This document shows positions 17,607 through 26,855 of a DNA stretch of 64,000 nucleotides, in pieces. Below the pieces are notes generated by a model that saw nothing but the letters and a program-made list of their open reading frames with translations, made no database searches and was not told where the DNA came from. The stretch is from Paenibacillus xylanexedens (GTDB lineage Bacteria > Bacillota > Bacilli > Paenibacillales > Paenibacillaceae). The position numbers and the translations under genes were made by a program. The stretch spans positions 186,001 through 250,000 of the forward strand of contig NZ_VEBF01000004.1 of assembly GCF_007676705.1 (NCBI RefSeq), in the 5' to 3' direction. How positions within the stretch are numbered: position 1 is the first letter of the stretch; each line of letters opens with the position of its first letter.

Positions 17607-18539
17607 ATGGTTCAAACGATACTGTCACGACTCGCAACATCGCTCCTGGTTATATTCGGAGCTTCGGTGCTGGTGTACTGCATCATGTATCTTCTGCCGG
17701 GTGATCCGGTTCTGCTCATGCTGGACCCGTCCTCGGCTACCCCGGAGATGATCGAGAATCTGCGGGTCCAGCTAGGACTGGATCAACCGTTTTACATCCA
17801 GTTTGCGAACTATTTCGGTGATATGCTGCGTGGCGATTTCGGCAAATCAATGATCAATTCGGATCCGGTTCTGCCCAAAATCCTGGAACATTTTCCGGCT
17901 ACGCTGGCTTTGACCGCACTCAGCTCGATCATTGCCATTACGATTGGAATTACACTTGGTGTATTGTCTGCGATTCATCGCAATGGCGTGATTGATTTCG
18001 TCGCCAGGCTCGTTGGACTGTTCGGCATTTCCATGCCAACCTTCTGGACGGGGATACTGCTCATCCTGTTATTCTCCGTACAGCTTGGATGGTTCCCCGC
18101 GATGGGTTCCGACGGATTTAGCTCACTGGTTCTTCCGGCAGTCACGCTGGGTCTCGTGGGTGCAGGGTTTATCGTACGAATGGTGCGGAACAGCATGCTG
18201 GAAGTCATCAATGAACCGTTTATTGTGGCATTACGGGCCAAAGGACTTTCGGAACGTGCCATCATGTATGGTCATGCACTGCGTAATGCACTTATTCCTG
18301 CTGTAACGGTAATCGGCATGCTGATCGGTGATCTGCTGGCGGGAACCGTTGTGGTGGAGACCGTCTTCTCCAGACAGGGAATCGGCCGAATTATTGCGGA
18401 TGCGCTAATGGCCAAGGATCTGCCAGTGGTGCAAGGTGTCGTCTTCTTTACATCCATTATCTATGTGGTCTTGAACCTGCTGGTGGATATCTCGTATTCG
18501 TACATTGATCCCCGGGTTCGGCGTGCAGTCCGCACATGA
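17607..18539 (+). CDS. ABC transporter permease, DppB/GsiC type
   Basis: A 310-residue inner-membrane permease of the peptide/nickel class: N-terminal ASVLVYCIMYLLPGDPV, then LGLDQPFYIQFANYFGDMLRGDFGKS, and the ATPase-contacting EAA-like loop LRAKGLSERAIMYGHALRNAL. About six membrane segments. It pairs with the permease encoded downstream. SD AAGGAGATAT upstream of the ATG. Confidence 0.9.
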   Translation: MVQTILSRLATSLLVIFGASVLVYCIMYLLPGDPVLLMLDPSSATPEMIENLRVQLGLDQPFYIQFANYFGDMLRGDFGKSMINSDPVLPKILEHFPATLALTALSSIIAITIGITLGVLSAIHRNGVIDFVARLVGLFGISMPTFWTGILLILLFSVQLGWFPAMGSDGFSSLVLPAVTLGLVGAGFIVRMVRNSMLEVINEPFIVALRAKGLSERAIMYGHALRNALIPAVTVIGMLIGDLLAGTVVVETVFSRQGIGRIIADALMAKDLPVVQGVVFFTSIIYVVLNLLVDISYSYIDPRVRRAVRT

Positions 18540-18599
18540 TCATGGATGGAACATTCAGAAGTGTTCTGACCCGGAGTATGGAAGGAGGAGTTGTTGCTC

Positions 18600-19517
18600 A
18601 TGAGCATGAAACCTTTGGTTGGTGACAAAAAAGCGTGGGCGGGCAGTGCAGGACGTATCCGTCTGTGGAATCGCCGTCCTTGGCGCTATCGCATCTCATT
18701 CGCGGTATCCCGATTATTCTTTTATGCAGCATTGCTGGTGGTGGTGTTTACCGTGGCATGTGCGATTGTACCGGGCTGGATTGCACCCTATGATCCAACT
18801 CAGATGATGACGGATGCCATACTGCAGGCTCCCTCTGCCGCGCACCTGTTCGGGACGGACTATTTTGGCAGGGATATCTTCAGTGTGGTTGTACATGGAA
18901 GCAGGGATTCGCTGCTCATTGGATTTGCTTCGGTTCTGGTGGGCGGTATTGTCGGTAGTGCTCTTGGTATTATCTCCGGTTATGCCGGAGGAGTTGTCGA
19001 TACCATCACCATGCGGGCTGTTGATATTCTGATGGCTGTACCCGGTGTGCTCCTGGCATTGTCTGTTGCAGCTGCTCTCGGGCCAGGACTGATGAATATT
19101 GCACTGGCTGTTGCTGTTTCCTCCATTCCGGGGTACGCAAGGGTGATGCGTGGGCAGGTCATATCGGTCAAAGGTCTGCCTTTCATTACAGCGACACGTT
19201 CACTGGGCGGTTCCAATACGCGTATTTTCTGGAAACATGTACTGCCGCATTCGTTGTCACCACTGCTGGTCATGGCTACGCTTGGCGTAGGGACATCGAT
19301 CCTGACGGGCTCCGGACTCAGCTTTCTGGGACTTGGGGTGTTGAAGGAAATTCCGGATTGGGGCGCATTGCTCTCACAAGGTAGAGGTTATCTGACGGTT
19401 GCCTGGTGGATCTGTACGTTCCCGGGGCTGGCGATCACTTTGTTTGTACTGGCGGTTAATCTGATTGGAGACGATATTCGTGATCGGTTGGACCCGAAAG
19501 TAAAAGGAGCGGCTTGA
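18600..19517 (+). CDS. ABC transporter permease, DppC/GsiD type
   Basis: A 305-residue second permease: a basic cytoplasmic N-terminus, a first membrane helix near residue 45, the family signature HLFGTDYFGRDIFSVVVHGSR, the EAA-like loop ATRSLGGSNTRIFWKHVLPHS, and SGLSFLGLG. The start is uncertain among TTG 18594, ATG 18600 and ATG 18606; 18600 is used. No ATPase gene follows before the cluster changes function, so the importer must borrow ATPases from elsewhere. Confidence 0.87.
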   Translation: MSMKPLVGDKKAWAGSAGRIRLWNRRPWRYRISFAVSRLFFYAALLVVVFTVACAIVPGWIAPYDPTQMMTDAILQAPSAAHLFGTDYFGRDIFSVVVHGSRDSLLIGFASVLVGGIVGSALGIISGYAGGVVDTITMRAVDILMAVPGVLLALSVAAALGPGLMNIALAVAVSSIPGYARVMRGQVISVKGLPFITATRSLGGSNTRIFWKHVLPHSLSPLLVMATLGVGTSILTGSGLSFLGLGVLKEIPDWGALLSQGRGYLTVAWWICTFPGLAITLFVLAVNLIGDDIRDRLDPKVKGAA

Positions 19518-19542
19518 CCGCTATTCCAAGGAGGAGATATTC

Positions 19543-20091
19543 ATGTCACATGTTGTCATTATTGCCGGATCACCTTCCAAGCACTCACGTTTGACAGGTC
19601 TGACGGATTACAGCAGCCAAAAATTAACGGAGGCAGGCATTACCGTTGAAGTCATTCATGTTGTGGATCTGCCTGCTGAGGATCTGGTGCAAGCCCGGTT
19701 CGACAGCTCATTCATTCGTGATGCACTTGCTGTCGTTGAAGCCGCGGATGCAGTTATTGTGGCTACGCCGGTATATAAGGCATCGTACTCGGGAGTGCTC
19801 AAGCTGTTCCTGGATCTGATTCCGCAAGAAGGGTTACGGGGTAAGTTGATACTCCCACTCGTCATCGGTGGCTCCATTGCTCATCTGCTCGCCATTGATT
19901 ATGCATTGAAGCCTGTACTGGCAGCCCTTGGTGGAAGACATATTCTGGGTGGCGTGTATGCTGTGGATCAGGGAATCGAACGACTGGATGATGGGAAATT
20001 TGTGCTCTCTGCGGATATTACTACACGTCTGGATCGCTCACTGGATGAATTGTTATTGACACTGGAAAAGGATGGGATTACGATATCGTAA
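19543..20091 (+). CDS. NADPH-dependent FMN reductase (SsuE-like)
   Basis: A 182-residue flavodoxin-fold reductase: VVIIAGSPSKHSRLTGL (phosphate loop), ADAVIVATPVYKASYSGVLKLFLDLIP, the flavin-binding segment typical of SsuE/MsuE, and LPLVIGGS. It supplies reduced FMN to the luciferase-like monooxygenases of the cluster. SD AAGGAGGAG at a good distance. It is immediately downstream of the permease genes and likely cotranscribed. Confidence 0.88.
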   Translation: MSHVVIIAGSPSKHSRLTGLTDYSSQKLTEAGITVEVIHVVDLPAEDLVQARFDSSFIRDALAVVEAADAVIVATPVYKASYSGVLKLFLDLIPQEGLRGKLILPLVIGGSIAHLLAIDYALKPVLAALGGRHILGGVYAVDQGIERLDDGKFVLSADITTRLDRSLDELLLTLEKDGITIS

Positions 20092-20160
20092 AACCAAGTA
20101 AATATATTGGATAAATCAATATAAGATCAAACGTCTGCGGACGTGGATACGGAGGCGCTC

Positions 20161-21033
20161 ATGAATATCGAGAATATTGAAGCATTTGTATATATCAATC
20201 ATTATGGAAGCTTCAATAAGGCTGCCGAAGTACTCTTCTTGTCCCAACCTTCGGTCACAGCTCGCATTCAGTCACTGGAAAGGGAGCTGGGCTGCAAGTT
20301 GTTTGATCGGCTTGGCAAGCAAATCGTGCTGACAGAAGAAGGTCGGAAATTCCTGCCGTATGCGCAGCAAGTGCTGCAAGTGATTCAGAAGGGCAAGCAG
20401 AAGATTCAGCAGCGCCGGACAACACCGGATGCTCTTCGGCTCGGTAGTACAGTATCGGTATCCAATTATGTTATTCCCGATTTTCTACCCAAGATCAAGG
20501 AAGCTTACCCCGAAATTAACATCAAACTGACGACAGCAACGACGGATCAGCTGATTGCCAAATTGCTTGGTCAGGAGATCGATCTTGCTTTTGTGCGCAA
20601 GGTCATGCATCCTGCGATCCGTACGGTTGCTTTTTATGAAGATCCGATCCAGCTCTATGTGTACAAAGGGCATCCATTCATTGAGAGCGGGCATGTCAGC
20701 ATGGAAGCTATCCGGAATGAGCAACTGGTCTTTTTCGAATGTGGTTCACTGGACTGGCTTCGCATTCACCGGGCTTTCGACTCGCTGGAACATCCGCCGA
20801 ATATTACATATCATGTCGATAATTCGGAGACGGCGAAGAAACTGGTTATGCAAGGGGCAGGCATTGCCTTTCTCCCGGGACTCACGGTGAAGAAGGAAGT
20901 GCAGAATCAGGAGTTGTTCCCCATTCAGGTACATGAGGTGGCTGGTGTATCGTTGCAGATCAGCGTCGTCACGTTAAAAGAAGAATATTCGCCATTGGCA
21001 GAGCCCTTCGGGGAACTGCTGCGGAAGTTATAG
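20161..21033 (+). CDS. LysR-family transcriptional regulator (CysL/YtlI-like)
   Basis: A 290-residue regulator with an N-terminal winged helix (residues 1-60, FNKAAEVLFLSQPSVTARIQSLERELG) and a LysR effector-binding domain (LRLGSTVSVSNYVIPDFLPKI onward). The position inside a sulfur-scavenging cluster suggests it activates these genes when sulfate or cysteine is limiting, as YtlI does in B. subtilis; this is inference. The start at 20161 follows GGAGG by five bases; a longer frame to 20143 lacks a site. Confidence 0.85.
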   Translation: MNIENIEAFVYINHYGSFNKAAEVLFLSQPSVTARIQSLERELGCKLFDRLGKQIVLTEEGRKFLPYAQQVLQVIQKGKQKIQQRRTTPDALRLGSTVSVSNYVIPDFLPKIKEAYPEINIKLTTATTDQLIAKLLGQEIDLAFVRKVMHPAIRTVAFYEDPIQLYVYKGHPFIESGHVSMEAIRNEQLVFFECGSLDWLRIHRAFDSLEHPPNITYHVDNSETAKKLVMQGAGIAFLPGLTVKKEVQNQELFPIQVHEVAGVSLQISVVTLKEEYSPLAEPFGELLRKL

Positions 21034-21042
21034 AGCGTCTAA

Positions 21043-21112
21043 CGTTGAATCTGACTTTTACACCAAAACGGAGAGTGCAGAACCAATCTGAAGAAGCATC
21101 TCCAGTTCAACT
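21043..21112 (-). repeat. Short derivative of the dispersed repeat
   Basis: It has GTTGAATCTGACTTTTACAC at the left, ACGGAGAGTGCAGAACC and CTGAAGAAGC as in the copy at 26856, then ends at AGTTCAAC, so it keeps both ends but has lost the central hairpin. Same orientation as the 26856 copy. Confidence 0.55.
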
Positions 21113-21162
21113 TAATAGTGATTCAAGAATAGTGGTTCAGCACAATCAAGGAGGAGAAGGAT

Positions 21163-22221
21163 ATGAGTATTCGTGTTGGCATTTTGGATCAGACCCCGAT
21201 CTATGAAGGGGAAACGGCAGTGGATGCTTTTCGACATACGATTGAGCTGGCACAGCGGGCAGAGCAGCTGGGATTCCATCGGTTCTGGGTATCGGAGCAC
21301 CATGATTCAGGGCATGTTGCAGGTTCCTCCCCGGAGGTACTCATCTCTCACTTGCTTGCGCATACGAAGCGGATTCGTCTGGGGTCTGGCGGAGTAATGC
21401 TTCAGCATTACAGTCCATACAAAGTCGCCGAGAATTTCAATATACTCGCAGCGCTCGGACCAGGAAGAGTTGACCTGGGAATCGGTCGTGCACCAGGCGG
21501 GTTACCACGTTCTACACAGGCGTTGCAGGAAGGTATTCAGGAAGCCGCATCTCTTCAAGAGAAAATTGTTCAGGTGAAACGATACATCCACAATGAGCCG
21601 CTTGAAGATCAATCGCATCCACTTGCAGGTCTCAGCGCTTCGCCTGTGTCCGACATTCCAGCGGAACTGTACGTACTTGGAGCAAGTGTCGATAGTGCGG
21701 GCATGGCTGCGGAACTGGGACTCCCATATGTCTTTTCGCTGTTCATTAACAGTAATATAGAGGTAGCGCTTGAAGCGATCCGTGTATATCGTGAACAATT
21801 CGATCATTCCCAGGGACGAGAGCCTTATGCTGCACTAGCCATATCGGTAATTGTGGCCGAAAGTGAGGAAGAAGCGGAAGGACTTGCGAGCGAGCATATG
21901 CTGGTGAAGATCCATCTGAAGAGTGGGAAGGTGCTGACCGTCGGTTCTGTGGAACAGGCGGAAGAATTCGGACGTCAATCGAACGAAACCTATCGGATCG
22001 AGATTTTGGAGCCAAGTGTGACCCGGGGGACGAAGGAAAGTGTAGGTCAGGCGCTGCTGAAGTTCCAGCAGGATTTTGCTGTGGAAGAGTTCATTGTGAC
22101 TACAGCTACACGGGACTTTACCAAGCGAATTCGTTCATTCGAATTGTTGCGTGAGATTCTGGCAGAGCAGGGACTAGGCGAATTTGCACTGGAATCCAAG
22201 GAAGAAGCAGCAATCGGATAG
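21163..22221 (+). CDS. Luciferase-like monooxygenase, MsnO8 family (YtmO-like)
   Basis: A 352-residue TIM-barrel flavoprotein: ILDQTPIYEGETAVDAF, FHRFWVSEHHDSGHVAGSSPEV, IRLGSGGVMLQHYSPYKVAENF and GRVDLGIGRAPGG, all typical of the MsnO8/YtmO group. It probably works with the SsuE-like reductase and complements the DszA-type monooxygenase of the same cluster. SD AAGGAGGAGAAGG precedes the ATG. Confidence 0.88.
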   Translation: MSIRVGILDQTPIYEGETAVDAFRHTIELAQRAEQLGFHRFWVSEHHDSGHVAGSSPEVLISHLLAHTKRIRLGSGGVMLQHYSPYKVAENFNILAALGPGRVDLGIGRAPGGLPRSTQALQEGIQEAASLQEKIVQVKRYIHNEPLEDQSHPLAGLSASPVSDIPAELYVLGASVDSAGMAAELGLPYVFSLFINSNIEVALEAIRVYREQFDHSQGREPYAALAISVIVAESEEEAEGLASEHMLVKIHLKSGKVLTVGSVEQAEEFGRQSNETYRIEILEPSVTRGTKESVGQALLKFQQDFAVEEFIVTTATRDFTKRIRSFELLREILAEQGLGEFALESKEEAAIG

Positions 22222-22260
22222 AAGTGACACAGCTAATATATACGAATGGGAGGCCATGTG

Positions 22261-23487
22261 ATGAAAAGTGATCTGGAACAGCCCAAGCAGCATTCTGAGC
22301 AACAAGTACAGGGCCCCGAGCATGAACTTCACGGTGAACGGGCGGAAGAATTCGCGGAACGTTTAATCACTATTCGGCGACACCTGCATCGTAACCCGGA
22401 ATTGTCCGGCGAGGAAAGGGAGACGACGGCAGCCATCCGCAGTTGGCTGGAAGAGGAAGGCGTTCGTATTGCAGACGAATATGCGCTGCGGACAGGGATT
22501 GTCGCTGAAGTGGGTCAAGGGGACGGCCCTGTTGTTGCCCTAAGAGCCGATATTGATGCGCTACCCATTCAGGAAGAGACGAAGCTGGAATTTGCCTCCC
22601 AGGTGGCTGGGAAAATGCATGCCTGTGGACATGATGCACACACCGCTATTCTGATTGGTGCTGCACGATTGTTGAAACAGCGCGAGTCCAGTCTACCGGG
22701 AAAAGTACGGTTGATATTCCAGCCGTCGGAGGAAAAAGCAACGGGTGCACGCCAAGTGATCCAGAGTGGTGCATTGTCCGATGTTCGGGCGGTATTCGGG
22801 TTGCATAACAAGCCTGATCTCCAGGTAGGGACGGTGGGCATTCGGGAAGGCGCATTAATGGCAGCAGCAGACGGTTTTGTTGTCAAAGTGGAAGGTGTAG
22901 GCACCCATGCAGCCGTGCCTGAAGCCGGCATTGATCCAATCGTGGTTGCTGCACATATCGTTACGGCTCTACAGGCGATTGTGAGCCGTAATGTAGGAGC
23001 ACAGGAGAGTGCCGTAATCAGCGTCACCAAGCTCCACAGCGGTACAGCCTGGAACGTCATTCCCGATGAAGCGATACTCGATGGCACAGTACGTACCTTT
23101 GATGAGAAAGTGCGTGCACGGATTCGCGAGCGTTTCAATCAGGTAGTCGCCGGTGTGGCGGCAGCCTATGGCACACGGGCTACAGTTCGCTGGATTCAGG
23201 GACCACCTGCCGTGGTCAACGATGAGTCTCTCGCTTCTGCGGCGGAGCAAGTTGCAAGTGAGATTGGATTGAATAGTGTTAGACCGCTACCTTCTCCAGC
23301 AGGTGAGGACTTCTCTTTTTATCAAAAAGAAGTTCCCGGCCTGTTCCTCTTCCTGGGCACCTCTGGCCCGCATGAGTGGCATCACCCTGGCTTTGATGTG
23401 GATGAACGGGCTCTGCCGCTGGGAGCACATCTTCTGGCAGCACTGGCTGAACGGGCACTGCACAATGTGCAAGCACATCATGAGTGA
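22261..23487 (+). CDS. M20 family amidohydrolase (N-acyl amino acid deacylase)
   Basis: A 408-residue metallohydrolase: HLHRNPELSGEERET, VVALRADIDALPI, the metal site MHACGHDAHTA, the dimerisation insertion GTHAAVPEAGIDP and SPAGEDFSFYQ. Relatives remove acyl groups from amino acids; YtnL/SndB-like members deacetylate N-acetyl S-substituted cysteines, which fits the neighbours. The start at 22261 follows GGGAGG by seven bases. A 30-residue Gln/Glu-rich leader precedes the conserved part. It is the last gene of the sulfur cluster. Confidence 0.88.
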   Translation: MKSDLEQPKQHSEQQVQGPEHELHGERAEEFAERLITIRRHLHRNPELSGEERETTAAIRSWLEEEGVRIADEYALRTGIVAEVGQGDGPVVALRADIDALPIQEETKLEFASQVAGKMHACGHDAHTAILIGAARLLKQRESSLPGKVRLIFQPSEEKATGARQVIQSGALSDVRAVFGLHNKPDLQVGTVGIREGALMAAADGFVVKVEGVGTHAAVPEAGIDPIVVAAHIVTALQAIVSRNVGAQESAVISVTKLHSGTAWNVIPDEAILDGTVRTFDEKVRARIRERFNQVVAGVAAAYGTRATVRWIQGPPAVVNDESLASAAEQVASEIGLNSVRPLPSPAGEDFSFYQKEVPGLFLFLGTSGPHEWHHPGFDVDERALPLGAHLLAALAERALHNVQAHHE

Positions 23488-23525
23488 GGGAAGAAGTTAA
23501 ACCCTGGATCATATCCAGATGATCG

Positions 23526-23554
23526 AAACGGTTCTGTTCTGCGGCACCGTTTTT
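23526..23554 (+). terminator. Terminator after the sulfur cluster
   Basis: AAACGGT at 23526-23532 pairs with ACCGTTT at 23546-23552, followed by TT and CG; a short stem with a modest U tract. Confidence 0.55.
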
Positions 23555-23690
23555 CGTATTTGTTGAATTTTATCAGACGGTGTAATTATGGCTAGGGCTG
23601 GCGCATAAGCGACAGCTCTGTTTGGGTTTTCTTATAGGAAGGGCAGCTAAAGGTATTATGAAATTTTATTTTTTTAAATGGAAATATTTG

Positions 23691-23753
23691 TTGACGCTCC
23701 CCAAAAGGATGTGCTATATTTTTCTCGACCTTTTAATCGTAATAATTACTATT
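23691..23753 (+). promoter_or_regulatory. Zur-controlled promoter of the metallophore operon
   Basis: TTGACG at 23691-23696 and TATATT at 23715-23720 (18-base spacer). The near-palindrome AATCGTAATAATTACTATT at 23735-23753 begins 15 bases after the -10, over the expected start site. It matches the Bacillus Zur box TCGTAAT-N-ATTACGA with two mismatches in the right arm. The same 19-mer, at nearly the same place relative to the promoter, precedes the CobW gene at 35014. Expression is therefore expected under zinc starvation. Confidence 0.85.
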
Positions 23754-23785
23754 AGATAAAAAGAAGAACAGGAGTAGTCGCTGCG

Positions 23786-24646
23786 ATGAAACAGGAGATC
23801 GATTTTATCAAGTTCAGTCCCACTCAAAACATGACGATTCTGGTTAAAACGGATCATGCAGCCGAGCAATACAGTCATATTGCAACTCGTCTAATGTCGT
23901 ATGATAACGTTTACGCTGAACAAGTGGGATTCATCGAACCAACGAGGAGACCGGAAGCTGTGGCCCGTCTGGAAATGGCCGGAGGCGAGTTCTGTGGCAA
24001 CGCCTGTATGGCACTTGCAGCACACCACGCATCTGAAGCAGGACTGGCACATCAGGAATCGATGGACATCATGTTGGAGGTTTCCGGGACCGATCAATTG
24101 ATCATGTGCCATGTGAAGAAACAGCAGAACGAATACGACTGCCAGGTAACCATGCCGATTCCGAAGCAGATCGAACAACGAACAATCCGATATGAAGGCA
24201 TCGAGCTCGATATGGTGATCATCCGGTACGCTGAGTTCATCCATATCGTGATCGAAGTCGATGACTTCGACGATACGATGAAGAAGAGGGCACAGACCCT
24301 TGCAAGATTACTGGGACTAACCCTGGGAGATAAGCTGATTGGTATCTTGTTATATCAATCGAAATCGGAAGAAATGGCCCCACTCATCTATGTTCCGGAG
24401 CTGGATAGTCTGATCTGGGAGAGAGGGTGTGGTTCGGGTACAGCCTCCGTGGGAGCCTATCTCGCATGGAGCCGACAGAGAGGAATTACTCAGTACATCA
24501 AGCAGCCTGGTGGTGCAATCAAAGTGGTGGCCGAGTGGGAAGGCGCAGAACTTGGGAGCATTACGATTGAGGGATCTGTTGGCATCGTGGCTCAGGGCAA
24601 AGCCTTCATAGATGCTCCAGCAGAATGGAGCGTTGTAAACGCATGA
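23786..24646 (+). CDS. cntK: CntK-like histidine racemase (DapF fold)
   Basis: A 286-residue protein of the diaminopimelate-epimerase fold with the two catalytic cysteines in GGEFCGNAC (C70) and ERGCGSGTAS (C215). In S. aureus CntK converts L-histidine to D-histidine, the first building block of staphylopine. The identification rests on the fold plus the immediately following nicotianamine-synthase-like and opine-dehydrogenase genes. It is first in the operon, 33 bases after the Zur box. Presence of this gene predicts a D-His metallophore, unlike pseudopaline, which uses L-His. Confidence 0.87.
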   Translation: MKQEIDFIKFSPTQNMTILVKTDHAAEQYSHIATRLMSYDNVYAEQVGFIEPTRRPEAVARLEMAGGEFCGNACMALAAHHASEAGLAHQESMDIMLEVSGTDQLIMCHVKKQQNEYDCQVTMPIPKQIEQRTIRYEGIELDMVIIRYAEFIHIVIEVDDFDDTMKKRAQTLARLLGLTLGDKLIGILLYQSKSEEMAPLIYVPELDSLIWERGCGSGTASVGAYLAWSRQRGITQYIKQPGGAIKVVAEWEGAELGSITIEGSVGIVAQGKAFIDAPAEWSVVNA

Positions 24647-24689
24647 GGGACATGATACATGATCGAGACAACGTATTGGGGGAAAAGAA

Positions 24690-25484
24690 ATGATCACATT
24701 GGTCCATTTTCAGACATGTTTGAGTGAGTTTGCAGAGAAATTCGATAAGCTCGCAAGCAGGTATAATCACACAATTCAGCATAGTTCAGAGCTGGAAGCT
24801 GTAATCAATGACTACTCCCGCTTTGTGACGGATCCGGAGAATAAGGCAGCCTGGGAACAGTTAGAGCAGTCGGAGCTGGAAGAATTAGATTCACTTGTAT
24901 GGGAATTGAGAAAAAAATCAGCCCTGTGTGTGGCGATCATGGAGAAATATCGTGCATTGAAGTTAGAGAACGGGGATGTGCAGATTGCCGATTATTTCAA
25001 AAATATAGAAGAGTGTATCGATAAAGAATTCGGCAGTTTCCATGTTACCTCTGAATCCAACGTATTGCTGGTAGGCTCCGGTTCATTCCCCATGACACCA
25101 TTACTCATTGCCAAGCGAACAGGTGCACAGGTTGTCGGGATCGATATTGATGAAGAGTCCATTACACTCGGGCGAAAAGTGGTGGAGACACTGGGCACGG
25201 GTTTGAAGATTCGTTTGGAGTCAACATTGCTGGAGGATCTGGATTATACCAGGGAAGCAACCCATATCATTTTCAGCTCTACGGTGGCCCCTAAATATGA
25301 GCTGCTTGATCAACTGCATGCCCTGACGAATGCGCAGGTGGTTGTAGCCATGAGATACGGTGATCAGTTGAAGTCCTTGTTCAATTATCCCATGAGAGAG
25401 ACGGACAGCAGCAAGTGGAAGCTGGTGGATACGATCCTGCGCCCGGATGATGTGTTCGATATTGCGTTGTATCAAAAAGCATAG
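24690..25484 (+). CDS. cntL: CntL-like nicotianamine-synthase-family aminobutyrate transferase
   Basis: A 264-residue protein with a helical N-terminal domain (about 1-120) and a SAM-binding Rossmann domain beginning NVLLVGSGSFPMTPLL and GAQVVGIDIDEESI. CntL transfers an aminobutyrate group from S-adenosylmethionine to D-histidine. The size equals bacterial CntL (about 270) and is shorter than plant nicotianamine synthases. SD GGGGGAAAAG lies upstream. Confidence 0.88.
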   Translation: MITLVHFQTCLSEFAEKFDKLASRYNHTIQHSSELEAVINDYSRFVTDPENKAAWEQLEQSELEELDSLVWELRKKSALCVAIMEKYRALKLENGDVQIADYFKNIEECIDKEFGSFHVTSESNVLLVGSGSFPMTPLLIAKRTGAQVVGIDIDEESITLGRKVVETLGTGLKIRLESTLLEDLDYTREATHIIFSSTVAPKYELLDQLHALTNAQVVVAMRYGDQLKSLFNYPMRETDSSKWKLVDTILRPDDVFDIALYQKA

Positions 25485-25539
25485 CCATCCAAGTCAATCC
25501 CGATGGAGTCCAAGTTGAACATTAATTAAGGAGGCTTAT

Positions 25540-26841
25540 ATGAGTAATCTTCAGCGAATTCTGATACTCGGAACCGGACCTGCATCCATTCAGCTTGCGG
25601 TAACGCTCAAAGATGATCTCAACTGCTGTATAGGCATTGCGGGGAGACAATCGGTTCGTTCAGCATCGATATTTGCAGCCCTTGAAGAGAGCAATCAACG
25701 TATTCAGGTCAGCATTCAAAATGAGAAGCATCAATCGCTCGCAGGTGAGTGTTACGTTGATCATGTGTTCAAGGGATATGACACCATTGAGGGGGAATGG
25801 GACACACTCATTTTGGCTGTAACAACGGATGCTTATATCGATGTATTGGAACAAATGAAAAATGAATTCATCAAACAACTGAAATCTATCATTTTGGTTT
25901 CTCCAACGTTCGGGTCGAATCGACTCGTGACCCATTACATGAGAGAGCGGAATGCAGCGCCGGAAGTGATCAGTTTCTCTACCTATCTTGGAGATACCCG
26001 TTGGATGCACGAACATCCGTCGAATCATGTGATTACTACAGGGGTTAAGAAAAAGGTCTATATCGGTTCCACTCGTTACCCGTCTGAACAGGTTAGTAGG
26101 CTATGCCAAGGCTATGAGCGTTTGGGTGTTGCGCTGGAAGTGATGCGATCCCCACTGGAGGCGGAAACGAGAAATATCTCGTTGTACGTGCATCCACCCT
26201 TGTTCATGAATGACTTCTCATTAGAAGCCATCTTTGGAGCTTCGGATATTCAGAAGTACGTATACAAGATGTATCCTGAAGGTCCGATTACACAAGTTTT
26301 GATACGGGAAATGCGGGCACAGTGGCAGGAGATTATGAATATTACGGACCGACTTGATATTCAGGGAGTCAACCTGCTTCAGTTCATGACGGATGACAAC
26401 TATCCGGTTCGATTAGAGAGTATATCACGCCAGGATATCGAGAATTTCAATCAGCTGCAGGTCATTCATCAAGAGTATTTATTATACATACGGTACACCT
26501 CATTATTGATTGATCCATTCTCGGAACCTGACTCGGAAGGGAAATATTTCGACTTTTCAGCAGTCCCATTCCGTAAAACGTTCATGAACCGCGAAGGGGA
26601 GCTGGATATTCCCCGTATGCCCAAGGAAGATTACTACCGCATCAAAATCATTCAGGGCATTGCCAGACATCTCGATGTGAGCTGTCCAACCATTGATCAA
26701 TTTATCGCCAGGTATGAGGCGAAAATTCAGGAAGTGGCTGACGCACACCCGAATCAGCGCTTGTCCGACGCCTTTGTGATCCAATCCTTTGACGAGGATA
26801 TCCGCATGATCTGCACTGGACTTCCAAGCAGTCGGGTCTAG
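25540..26841 (+). CDS. cntM: CntM-like opine metallophore dehydrogenase
   Basis: A 433-residue dehydrogenase: nucleotide-binding ILILGTGPASIQLA at the N-terminus, VISFSTYLGDTRW in the middle and a helical C-terminal domain. CntM joins the CntL product to an alpha-keto acid by NAD(P)H-dependent reductive amination. In S. aureus, Asp150 favours pyruvate, while the P. aeruginosa enzyme has Ala and uses alpha-ketoglutarate; D152 here (in GDT) appears to align with that Asp, which would predict a staphylopine-like pyruvate product. The alignment was done by eye. SD AAGGAGG. An intergenic repeat separates it from cntA. Confidence 0.88.
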   Translation: MSNLQRILILGTGPASIQLAVTLKDDLNCCIGIAGRQSVRSASIFAALEESNQRIQVSIQNEKHQSLAGECYVDHVFKGYDTIEGEWDTLILAVTTDAYIDVLEQMKNEFIKQLKSIILVSPTFGSNRLVTHYMRERNAAPEVISFSTYLGDTRWMHEHPSNHVITTGVKKKVYIGSTRYPSEQVSRLCQGYERLGVALEVMRSPLEAETRNISLYVHPPLFMNDFSLEAIFGASDIQKYVYKMYPEGPITQVLIREMRAQWQEIMNITDRLDIQGVNLLQFMTDDNYPVRLESISRQDIENFNQLQVIHQEYLLYIRYTSLLIDPFSEPDSEGKYFDFSAVPFRKTFMNREGELDIPRMPKEDYYRIKIIQGIARHLDVSCPTIDQFIARYEAKIQEVADAHPNQRLSDAFVIQSFDEDIRMICTGLPSSRV

Positions 26842-26855
26842 TTACATTTAAATAA

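Noticed and set aside
23735..23753. The boxes at 23735 and 35014 as Fur or PerR boxes
   Set aside because: The TCGTAAT arm is specific to Zur, and the zinc-free S14 gene is a classic Zur target.
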